From Bacteroidota bacterium (lineage in GTDB: Bacteria > Bacteroidota > Bacteroidia > Bacteroidales > UBA7960), in assembly GCA_018335675.1 (NCBI GenBank), contig JAGXRQ010000038.1:1-33550 (forward strand): DNA of 33,550 nucleotides. The letters are read 5' to 3'. Below are positions 26,714-33,550 of this stretch, one piece after another. The notes below the pieces were generated by a model. That model was given only the letters and a program-made list of their open reading frames with translations, was not told where the DNA came from and ran no database searches. Numbering within the stretch: the stretch's first letter is position 1; every line of letters begins with the position of its first letter. Position numbers and translations under genes: made by a program.

Positions 26714-28078
26714 ATGCAGTCTGTCAATTATTATTCAACAAACCTTAAGGCCAACGAAGCTACATTTAAAGAGGCTCTGTTAAAAGGACTTGCTCCGGAT
26801 AAAGGATTATATATGCCTCAAATGATTCCTCAGATTTCAAAGGAATTGATGGATAGCTTTTCCGAAATGCCTTATTATGAAATCGCATATCATGTTGCAA
26901 ATCATTTCTTAAGAGGACAAATTCCGGATGAAGAGCTCAGAAAAATCACTAAAGATGCTTACAATTTTGAAGTTCCTCTTGAAAACGTGATGAACAGATG
27001 CTATGTGATGAGGCTTGATCATGGACCGACTGCATCGTTTAAAGATTTTGCAGCCAGAATGATGGGAAGGCTTATGAATTATTATCTAAAATTAGATAAA
27101 CGTAAGCTTCTCATCCTTACTGCAACATCCGGAGATACCGGCAGTGCTATTGCAAATGCTTTTTACGGGCTTGATAATATCGAAGTAGTAGTTCTATATC
27201 CTGAAAAAGAAGTTACAAACAGGCAAAGGAAACAAATGACTACTCTAGGCAAAAACGTAAAAGTCATTTCACTTGATGGAAAATTCGACGATTGCCAAGC
27301 ATTAGTTAAGCAAGCATTCTCGGATGAGGAACTAGATTATTTAAATCTTTCCTCAGCTAATTCAATAAATATTGGAAGGCTGATACCACAGATTGTATAT
27401 TATTTCTATGCTTTTGCAAAACTAAGGAATCAGGAAAAAGACGAACAAATTGTATTTAGCATTCCCTCCGGGAATTTCGGAAATATGATGGGGAGTATGC
27501 TTGCAAAACGAATGGGCTTACCAATAAAAAGGCTTATTATAGCAACCAATTCAAATGACGAATTTCCTGTTTTAATGCAAAAAGAAGAATATCACAAGAT
27601 TGAACCTTCAAAAGATTGCATTTCCAGCGCGATGAATGTTGGGCATCCAAGTAATCTTGCCAGATTAATTGCATTATATGGAGGGGTAATGAATGAGAAA
27701 GGCAATATTAGCAAGCATCCGGATTTTGAGCAGATGAGAAGAGATATTTTTGCAATTAGTATTTCTGACGAACAAACCAAGGAAACTATTAAGGAAGTTT
27801 ATGAAGCATATAATGTTATACTTGAGCCACATGGTGCTGTTGGCTGGGCAGGGTTAACAAAATTTTTGCATAATCATCCGCAAGCACCTAACCTGCTTTG
27901 TGTATCACTTGAAACTGCACATCCTGCTAAATTTCCGGAGCACATTAATGAGATTTTATCTTTAGATCCGGAATTACCTCCAAGTCTAAGAGGCATTGAA
28001 GATAAAAAGGAGTTCATTACATCTCTCGACAACAATTATGATAGTTTTAAAGCATTTCTTAAAAAGAATTACAAATAA
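26714..28078 (+). CDS. thrC: Threonine synthase
   Basis: 454 residues, normal for the E. coli/yeast-like class. It converts O-phosphohomoserine to threonine and phosphate using PLP. The N-terminus Y-Y-S-T-N and A-P-D-K-G-L-Y-M-P are typical. The PLP lysine is K110, in H-G-P-T-A-S-F-K-D-F-A. The phosphate cradle T-S-G-D-T-G-S-A follows about 25 residues later, and S-A-N-S-I-N-I-G-R-L lies in the middle. The gene starts 25 bases after the Cys/Met enzyme gene. A predicted homoserine kinase, which would supply its substrate, follows 106 bases downstream. Confidence 0.95.
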   Translation: MQSVNYYSTNLKANEATFKEALLKGLAPDKGLYMPQMIPQISKELMDSFSEMPYYEIAYHVANHFLRGQIPDEELRKITKDAYNFEVPLENVMNRCYVMRLDHGPTASFKDFAARMMGRLMNYYLKLDKRKLLILTATSGDTGSAIANAFYGLDNIEVVVLYPEKEVTNRQRKQMTTLGKNVKVISLDGKFDDCQALVKQAFSDEELDYLNLSSANSINIGRLIPQIVYYFYAFAKLRNQEKDEQIVFSIPSGNFGNMMGSMLAKRMGLPIKRLIIATNSNDEFPVLMQKEEYHKIEPSKDCISSAMNVGHPSNLARLIALYGGVMNEKGNISKHPDFEQMRRDIFAISISDEQTKETIKEVYEAYNVILEPHGAVGWAGLTKFLHNHPQAPNLLCVSLETAHPAKFPEHINEILSLDPELPPSLRGIEDKKEFITSLDNNYDSFKAFLKKNYK

Positions 28079-28184
28079 TCTGCTTTAAACAAAACATAAT
28101 TTTTAATTGTTTCAATGGCTAAGACCTTTTTAATTCGCAATATTATAACATGAAACGAGAGTGATTCGTTAAATACAAACACGG

Positions 28185-29390
28185 ATGAAATATATCATTA
28201 TTCTGGCCGACGGAGTTGCCGACAATCCAATTGAAAAGCTTGGTGGCAAAACCCCGCTTATGGCTGCAACCAAACCCAATATCGACGCACTTTGTGCTAA
28301 AAGCCGTTGCGGTAAACTAATTACTGTTCCTTCCGATATGCCACCCGGTAGCGAAATTGCAAATATGGCTGTATTAGGTTATGATGTGAAAGAAGTTTAT
28401 CAAGGCAGAGGCGTCCTTGAGGCTGCAAGCATTGGCATCGATATTGAACCCGGAGAACTCGCAATGAGGTGCAATATAATTTGCATCGAAAACGAAAAAA
28501 TAAAAAACCACTCTGCCGGACACATCACAACAGAAGAGGCAAAGATTATTCTTAATGATTTAAAGAAAAAATTTGACAATAATCTTGTTTCCTTCTTCCC
28601 TGGAGTAAGCTACAGGCACCTTCTCAAGATTAAAAATGGCAGCAGCCAAATTTCTTGCACTCCTCCTCATGATGTGCCGGGAACACCCTTTAAAGATGTT
28701 ATGATAAAGCCAACTTCTAAAGAAGGTGAAGTAACTGCAAATATGCTCAACAATCTGATATTGGAATCTCAGAAGTTTTTAGCAAATCACCCTGTTAACA
28801 TGAAAAGGATAAAAGAAGGCAAAGACCCTGCAAATTCTATCTGGCCGTGGTCGCCGGGATATAAGCCTAACATGAAAACATTTCAGGAGCTATATGGCTT
28901 GTCGGGTGCAGTGATATCCGCCGTTGATCTTCTTTATGGAATTGGCAAATATGCTGGCTTTAAGGCTATTCATGTGCCCGGATCGACCGGATTATATGAC
29001 ACAAATTACGAAGGAAAAGCTAAAGCTGCTGTTGATGCGCTCAAAGAAGTTGACCTCGTTTATCTTCATATTGAAGCCAGCGATGAAGCAGGACATGAAG
29101 GAAATGTGGAATTAAAAACAAAAACTATTGAATATCTTGACCAAAGAGTTGTTAAATATATTGTTGATGAAACTTCAAAAATGAATGAGCCTGTGACAAT
29201 TGCTATTCTCCCGGATCATCCAACTCCTTGTGAAACAAGAACTCATAACCATGATGCTGTTCCTTTTATGATTTTCAACCCTCTGCTTGACGCTGATGAT
29301 GTACAAGTTTATGACGAAAAATCAGTGGAAAAAGGCGTTTATGGAATTCTTAAAGGAAATGAGTTTATAAAAACATTAATAAACAAATAG
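28185..29390 (+). CDS. Predicted homoserine kinase, phosphoglycerate-mutase (ApgM) fold
   Basis: 401 residues of the archaeal-type cofactor-independent phosphoglycerate mutase family, alkaline phosphatase superfamily. The metal-site start is I-I-L-A-D-G-V-A-D (D9), followed by the catalytic serine loop M-P-P-G-S-E-I-A-N (S56). Near the end are A-S-D-E-A-G-H-E-G and L-P-D-H-P-T-P with T-H-N-H-D, further metal ligands. The subfamily next to threonine synthase (TIGR02535) is proposed to be a homoserine kinase that replaces the GHMP-type ThrB. Its position right after thrC supports that reading. The alternative is a glycolytic phosphoglycerate mutase, which the sequence alone does not exclude. 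Confidence 0.82.
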   Translation: MKYIIILADGVADNPIEKLGGKTPLMAATKPNIDALCAKSRCGKLITVPSDMPPGSEIANMAVLGYDVKEVYQGRGVLEAASIGIDIEPGELAMRCNIICIENEKIKNHSAGHITTEEAKIILNDLKKKFDNNLVSFFPGVSYRHLLKIKNGSSQISCTPPHDVPGTPFKDVMIKPTSKEGEVTANMLNNLILESQKFLANHPVNMKRIKEGKDPANSIWPWSPGYKPNMKTFQELYGLSGAVISAVDLLYGIGKYAGFKAIHVPGSTGLYDTNYEGKAKAAVDALKEVDLVYLHIEASDEAGHEGNVELKTKTIEYLDQRVVKYIVDETSKMNEPVTIAILPDHPTPCETRTHNHDAVPFMIFNPLLDADDVQVYDEKSVEKGVYGILKGNEFIKTLINK

Positions 29391-29419
29391 GTAATCCGGC
29401 CTTCACAAAAAGCTTTACC

Positions 29420-31210
29420 ATGAAAATAAATCATATCGGCATTCTCTTTCTTACAATTGCAATCTGCATTTCCAACTTATCATTTGCAGCAAATAGCAAA
29501 GGACCTGTAATAGTTGTTTCACCTGAAAACATTAATATTGAGGTAAAGCAAGGATTTACAAATGCAGCAATTATTAGCATTTACAATCCCGGAGATGAAG
29601 ATTTAAGCATATTTATAACTGCAGAGTACGATAGTAAAAGCAAATCGGGAGGTTGGATAAGTTTTAACATTACTGATGAAATCGTAAAACCAGGTGATAC
29701 AAAAGATATTGAGGTTACCTTTAGTGCTTCAAATCTTGAACTTGGGGATTTCATTGCAAATATTATTATCGAAAATAATGCAGAAGAAGATGTATTTATT
29801 GAAACAATAATGTCGGTAGTATTTCCGGCTTTTAATTTAACTTTTATAATTAAAGATACAGACGAATTTACGATTGATGATGCTGTAATTTCAGTTGAAG
29901 ATATTGTCAATGATGCTGGCAACTATGTATTTGAAGCTTTAGTGCCGGGTTCATACGAATATCTGATAGAAAAAGAAAATCACTTTTCAGCATCTGGAAC
30001 TGTAATTATTTCTGACGATGACAAAGTATTGGAGATTACTCTTATTTCTGAAATTACAGAAGTTTTTAATATTACTTTCTTTATTGAAGATGAGTTTGAA
30101 AATCCAATTGAGAATGCCTATCTGGAAATTGAGAAATTAGGAAGTTTCTTAAGCAACGAAAACGGAGAAATATCGATTATTGCCTTCGAATATAATTATC
30201 AGTATAGTGTTAGCAAAACAGGTTTTTATAGTTTTTCCAATGAAATATTTATTGACGAAGATCTATTGATTCCTGTTACTATGACTTATCTGAAATTCAA
30301 TATTGACTTAACTGCAGACCCTTTAAATGGAGGACTTGTACTAGGCGGAAGAGAATATTATTATGGTGAATCCGCAACAATTATTGCAGAGCCCGGAGAG
30401 TTTTTCAATTTTCTTTTTTGGACTATAAATGATGCCTTTTTATCAGACGAAGAAGAATTCACCTTTCAGGTTTTTGAAGATTTAGACATTACAGGCCACT
30501 TTGAATTATTCAGATATAATATATCAGCTATTGCCAATCCCGAAGCCGGAGGAGAGGTTTCAGGCAGCGGAGAGTATTTTCATGGGCAACCCGTTACATT
30601 AATTGCCATCCCATCAAATGGCTACAGTTTTATAAAATGGACAGAAAATGATTATGACATTTTAGGCGCTGAAGCAGAATATACATTCAATGCTTATGAA
30701 GACAGAACTTTAGAAGCTCATTTTAGTCTTATCTCATATACTTTAAAATTCTCTGTTGAAGATCAGGACGAAGTGAAAATACCTGATGCAATAATAACCT
30801 TAAACAGTGTTAACTATGAGCCTGGCTTTTATGTTTTTGAAGATTTAGTGCCGGATACATATACATACTCAGTGTCTAAAGATGGTTATTTTACTGTTAA
30901 TGGGAGTGTTACAATTACTGATTCTGACATTATTATTCCAATCGTGATTATAAAAGATAACACAGGACTTGCAGAATTTAATTATGATATATCGGTTTAT
31001 CCAAACCCAGCAAAAGACTATTTCACTGTTAGTTGCGGTGAGATTATTTCTGAAATTAGACTGTATAACGCATCAGGAACAGAAATGCAAAGGACTTTCC
31101 CCAAAAGCAATATGACAATAATTAATATTTCAGAATTTAGCAGTGGCCTTTACTTTGCAAAAGTATTTTTAGGCAATAACCCTATTATCATAAAAATCTA
31201 CAAACCCTGA
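29420..31210 (+). CDS. T9SS-exported protein with PEGA-like and InlB-B-like repeats
   Basis: 596 residues. A signal peptide (to about residue 23) is followed by an Ig-like domain (about 30-135). Three PEGA-like beta repeats begin F-N-L-T-F-I-I, F-N-I-T-F-F-I and Y-T-L-K-F-S-V, each with a V-P-x-x-Y-x-Y or similar core. Two divergent InlB B-type repeats lie between the second and third (about 290-440; G-G-x-V-x-G-x-x-x-Y-x-x-G and F-x-x-W-T-x-N). The last about 75 residues are a T9SS sorting domain: V-Y-P-N-P-A-K-D-Y-F near residue 526, G-L-Y-F-A-K-V-F, and K-I-Y-K-P at the end. It should be exported through the outer membrane and fixed to the surface or released. No enzymatic motif is seen, so adhesion or a structural role is a guess. 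Confidence 0.85.
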   Translation: MKINHIGILFLTIAICISNLSFAANSKGPVIVVSPENINIEVKQGFTNAAIISIYNPGDEDLSIFITAEYDSKSKSGGWISFNITDEIVKPGDTKDIEVTFSASNLELGDFIANIIIENNAEEDVFIETIMSVVFPAFNLTFIIKDTDEFTIDDAVISVEDIVNDAGNYVFEALVPGSYEYLIEKENHFSASGTVIISDDDKVLEITLISEITEVFNITFFIEDEFENPIENAYLEIEKLGSFLSNENGEISIIAFEYNYQYSVSKTGFYSFSNEIFIDEDLLIPVTMTYLKFNIDLTADPLNGGLVLGGREYYYGESATIIAEPGEFFNFLFWTINDAFLSDEEEFTFQVFEDLDITGHFELFRYNISAIANPEAGGEVSGSGEYFHGQPVTLIAIPSNGYSFIKWTENDYDILGAEAEYTFNAYEDRTLEAHFSLISYTLKFSVEDQDEVKIPDAIITLNSVNYEPGFYVFEDLVPDTYTYSVSKDGYFTVNGSVTITDSDIIIPIVIIKDNTGLAEFNYDISVYPNPAKDYFTVSCGEIISEIRLYNASGTEMQRTFPKSNMTIINISEFSSGLYFAKVFLGNNPIIIKIYKP

Positions 31211-31223
31211 TACTCAAAAAAAC

Positions 31224-32075
31224 ATGAAATATACTAGATTAGTTTTATTGGCAATTCAAATATTTATATCCATTGTTATAATAAGCTGCGATATAATTGA
31301 ACCACCCTACATGACAAATTATTCCTCTGATAATGGTGATGATGGAGTTGTTGTTAAAAAAATTCTTCTTGAAGAATTTACCGGGCATTTGTGCCCAAAT
31401 TGTCCGGAAGGAAAGAAGGTTGCCCAGCAACTTAAAGAACTATACGGAAAGAAAATCGTTGAAATTAGCATTCATAGCGGAACATTTGCTAAGCCATTAG
31501 GTGGTGCCTTTGCAAATGATTACCGCACAACTTTTGGTGATGAAATTACTGCATACTTTGGAGTAAATCAATATCCAACCGGAATGATAAGCCGAACAAA
31601 TTATGAGGGTAGTACTGTAATTTCACCTTCAGCATGGGGTAGCGCAATAAGCCAGATTATTAACGAAGAGCCTACAATAAAGATAAAAATTGAAACAGCC
31701 TATAATGCAACCTCGCGTAAATTAGAAATTGACTTAACCGCAGATATGCTATCTAATTTAGATGGATCATATTTTATAACAGCCTTTATTGTTGAAAATG
31801 GAATTATTTCTCCTCAAAAAACAAATGACCCTGAGTACCCATCAGGTGTAATTGTCGATTACGAACATAATCATGTATTAAGAGCAGCTGTAAATGGTAC
31901 CTGGGGTGAAAAATATACAGAAACAGGCGCCAACACAGGCGATTCGTTTTCTTTTAATTACAGCATTACTCTAAACCAATCGTGGAAAGCAGAAAATTGC
32001 AAAGTAGTTTCCTACATTTGCAATGGAGAAACAATGGAAGTTATACAAGTAGAAGAAGCAAGAGTGACAAATTAG
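31224..32075 (+). CDS. Omp28-like lipoprotein with CxxC
   Basis: 283 residues. The lipobox I-I-S-C places lipidation at C22. The domain opens with L-L-E-E-F-T-G-H-L-C-P-N-C-P-E-G, the signature of Omp28-related outer-membrane proteins. C57 and C60 form a thioredoxin-like CxxC. It is preceded by 13 bases after the T9SS cargo gene, so both are probably co-transcribed. Omp28 of Porphyromonas is a surface lipoprotein. A disulfide or redox role for the CxxC is plausible but unproven. No T9SS tail is present. The stop codon overlaps that of pfkA on the other strand by four bases. Confidence 0.85.
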   Translation: MKYTRLVLLAIQIFISIVIISCDIIEPPYMTNYSSDNGDDGVVVKKILLEEFTGHLCPNCPEGKKVAQQLKELYGKKIVEISIHSGTFAKPLGGAFANDYRTTFGDEITAYFGVNQYPTGMISRTNYEGSTVISPSAWGSAISQIINEEPTIKIKIETAYNATSRKLEIDLTADMLSNLDGSYFITAFIVENGIISPQKTNDPEYPSGVIVDYEHNHVLRAAVNGTWGEKYTETGANTGDSFSFNYSITLNQSWKAENCKVVSYICNGETMEVIQVEEARVTN

Positions 32076-33172
32076 TCACCCATGCATATTCCAACTCCTC
32101 TAGCAGTTTTCACTAAATCTGAATCCGGATTAACGAAGTTATAATGGCTTATTGCCTCGTCGAATGACACAGAAACTATATTTGGATGTCTGTAGGCTAC
32201 CATTTGCCCAAACTCTTTATTTAAAACCATTTCAAAGGCTTTTACACCAAACTGAGTTGCCAATACTCTATCATAAGCTATTGGAGTACCTCCCCTTTGC
32301 AAGTGACCAAGTACTGTCTCACGCATATCAGTATCAAGCCCGGCGTTTTTCAATTCATGAATCAATTTAGTAGCTACACCTCCTAACCTCACATTTGCAT
32401 ATCCTGTTTCATTACTTTGCTCAAATGACATTTCTCCATCTATAGGCTTTGCACCCTCAGCAATTACAACAATAGCAAACCCTTTTCCTTTTTCGAATCT
32501 TCCATAAATTCTGTCAACTACTTTGTTTATATCATAAGGTATTTCCGGAATCAAACAAACATGAGCACCACCAGCAACAGCAGAATGTAGGGCAATCCAG
32601 CCGGCATATCTGCCCATTACTTCAAGCACAAGAACTCTATTATGACTCGCAGCCGTTGTTACCAATTTATCAACTGCCATCGTAGCTTCCTGCACTGCAG
32701 TTTGAAATCCGAATGTAAAATCTGTTGCAGAAAGGTCGTTATCAATAGTTTTTGGAACTCCAATTATATTTAATCCTTTTTCATAAAGTTGCTTGGAAAT
32801 TTGCTGAGACCCATCTCCACCAATATTGATGACAGCATCAACACCCATATACTGCAATCTGCGAAGCATCTCATCTGAACGATCAGCACTTCCCCATGTC
32901 CCATCAGAGTTTTTTATAGGCCATGCAAACGGGCCTCCTTTATTTGTTGTTCCAATTATTGTACCTCCACGAATATGAATGCCTCCTACTTTTTTCTCAT
33001 CTAATACCACAATTTCATTAGGTTCTTTCAACACACCGTCGAATGCATTTATACTACCTACAACTTCCCAGTTTTTTTCTCTTGCGGCTCTAAGAACAAT
33101 AGCTCTGATAACTGCATTCAGTCCGGGACAGTCTCCACCACCTGTGGCAACTAATACTCTTTTGTTGTTCAT
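32072..33172 (-). CDS. pfkA: 6-phosphofructokinase
   Basis: 366 residues. It phosphorylates fructose 6-phosphate to fructose 1,6-bisphosphate in glycolysis. Motifs are T-G-G-G-D-C-P-G-L-N (nucleotide site, residues 10-19), I-G-G-D-G-S (117-122), P-K-T-I-D-N-D (140-146, catalytic D144) and E-V-M-G-R-Y-A-G-W. The donor-selecting position is glycine (G121), as in ATP enzymes, while the second position is lysine (K141), as in PPi enzymes. This mixed G/K pattern is known from ATP-using group III enzymes of actinobacteria and trypanosomes, so ATP is the likelier donor. It converges with the Omp28-like gene, with overlapping stop codons. Confidence 0.94.
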   Translation of the reverse strand: MNNKRVLVATGGGDCPGLNAVIRAIVLRAAREKNWEVVGSINAFDGVLKEPNEIVVLDEKKVGGIHIRGGTIIGTTNKGGPFAWPIKNSDGTWGSADRSDEMLRRLQYMGVDAVINIGGDGSQQISKQLYEKGLNIIGVPKTIDNDLSATDFTFGFQTAVQEATMAVDKLVTTAASHNRVLVLEVMGRYAGWIALHSAVAGGAHVCLIPEIPYDINKVVDRIYGRFEKGKGFAIVVIAEGAKPIDGEMSFEQSNETGYANVRLGGVATKLIHELKNAGLDTDMRETVLGHLQRGGTPIAYDRVLATQFGVKAFEMVLNKEFGQMVAYRHPNIVSVSFDEAISHYNFVNPDSDLVKTARGVGICMGD

Positions 33173-33211
33173 TTTGTTTTGATTTTTATAGAAAAACTTA
33201 TGTTTTCAATG

Positions 33212-33219
33212 CAAAGGTA
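33212..33219 (-). promoter_or_regulatory. -7 element of pfkA
   Basis: On the minus strand this reads TACCTTTG, an exact TAnnTTTG match, 39 bases before the ATG at 33172. The -33 region is not a clear TTTG. pfkA thus has its own promoter between itself and the right IS copy. Confidence 0.45.
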
Positions 33220-33289
33220 ATAAGAAATTAATTCCATAAACATTTGTCATAACAGCGCAAACCTTTGCGGTTAAAATATTAACATTTAA

Positions 33290-33546
33290 AGCTAAGTTCT
33301 AAATATATCAGCAAATATATTATCTTTGCCAAATGAAAACAATACAAGAAATCCGCAACTTATTCCAAGAGTTAACAGGAGCATCACAAGAGCAATTACT
33401 TGATGACTTATTAAAAGACTTTGAGTTAAAAGGTCAAGTATTAGAGAATGTGAAGCAAGAGCGTATAGAGAAAAGAATCATTAAATCATGTCCTCATTGC
33501 TCAAGTACAAAAGTGCACAAGCGAGGGAAACAAAAGAATGTTCAGA
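33290..33546 (+). mobile_element. Right IS copy, 5' terminal part
   Basis: Exact inverted copy of 1-257; four more bases of the gene (33547-33550) follow. The element's inner end is at 33290, preceded by the AT-rich sequence TTAACATTTA. Only the transposase-start end is visible, so target duplication cannot be judged. Confidence 0.85.
33321..33328 (+). promoter_or_regulatory. -7 element of the right transposase gene
   Basis: TATCTTTG fits TAnnTTTG and ends four bases before the ATG at 33333, implying a leaderless or nearly leaderless message. It is identical to the left copy. Confidence 0.4.
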
Positions 33547-33550
33547 TGTA
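33333..33550 (+). CDS. Transposase N-terminus (zinc-ribbon type), partial, runs off the window
   Basis: 72 full codons from the ATG at 33333, cut by the window edge. The sequence equals the left copy, and the CPHC half of a zinc ribbon lies near residues 54-57. Its relation to IS1595-like or IS1-like transposases is inferred from the ribbon and its position; the catalytic domain is not visible. Confidence 0.7.
   Translation, partial: MKTIQEIRNLFQELTGASQEQLLDDLLKDFELKGQVLENVKQERIEKRIIKSCPHCSSTKVHKRGKQKNVQM

Noticed and set aside
31224-32075. T9SS cargo for the Omp28-like protein
   Set aside because: It has a lipobox and no C-terminal sorting domain with a YPNP-type motif.
1-33550. Composite transposon or genomic island
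   Set aside because: The interior is conserved housekeeping genes with uniform Bacteroidota features, and no cargo, integrase or tRNA junction is seen.

Overview
This window looks like a chromosomal piece of a low-GC member of the Bacteroidota, probably Bacteroidales-like. The evidence is: promoters of the TTTG-N19-TAnnTTTG type (best case 3537-3567), weak or absent Shine-Dalgarno sequences, a type IX secretion (T9SS) C-terminal sorting domain, an Omp28-type lipoprotein, a Y_Y_Y/propeller sensor, a TPR-SpoIIE phosphatase, a DUF2723 membrane protein and the phosphomutase-type homoserine kinase beside thrC. The exact genus cannot be read from the sequence. No tRNA, rRNA, CRISPR or phage genes were seen.

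Layout. (1) Both window ends lie inside copies of one insertion sequence. Bases 1-257 are the exact reverse complement of 33290-33546. Each copy carries the 5' part of a zinc-ribbon transposase gene pointing out of the window. (2) 387-3485 encodes a large DUF2723 (TMEM260/GT117-like) membrane protein. (3) 3647-9743 is a translation and transcription operon, rimP-nusA-infB, with pgi (glucose-6-phosphate isomerase) as a tightly linked fourth gene. A canonical promoter and a strong leader hairpin precede it. (4) 9751-13182, on the minus strand, is a secreted 1143-residue protein with thirteen regular TPR-like units of 56-57 residues. A small nitroreductase follows divergently. (5) 14131-23468 is a signalling block. 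It holds a 14-blade-propeller/Y_Y_Y sensor fused to a predicted adenylate cyclase, a second predicted adenylate cyclase on a 7-TM anchor, tryptophanase on the opposite strand, and a TPR/TM/SpoIIE-type PP2C phosphatase. (6) 23530-25017 is a TolC-family outer-membrane protein without visible pump partners. (7) 25225-29390 is a homoserine branch-point group: a Cys/Met-metabolism PLP enzyme, threonine synthase and a predicted phosphomutase-fold homoserine kinase. (8) 29420-32075 encodes a T9SS cargo protein and an Omp28-like CxxC lipoprotein. They converge on pfkA (6-phosphofructokinase), with a 4-base overlap of the stop codons.

How they work together. Most of the window is ordinary chromosomal housekeeping: translation initiation, ribosome maturation, two glycolytic enzymes and threonine synthesis. 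The most distinctive part is the signalling block. There a hybrid-two-component-like periplasmic sensor has a class III cyclase in place of the histidine kinase. Next to it sits a paralogous cyclase with the same pre-catalytic linker and post-catalytic tail, and a SpoIIE phosphatase lies about 1.8 kb further on. I do not see a clearly new multi-gene defence or mobile system. The best leads are this cyclase pair, the long 57-residue repeat protein, the leader hairpin of the rimP operon and the paired outward-facing IS ends.
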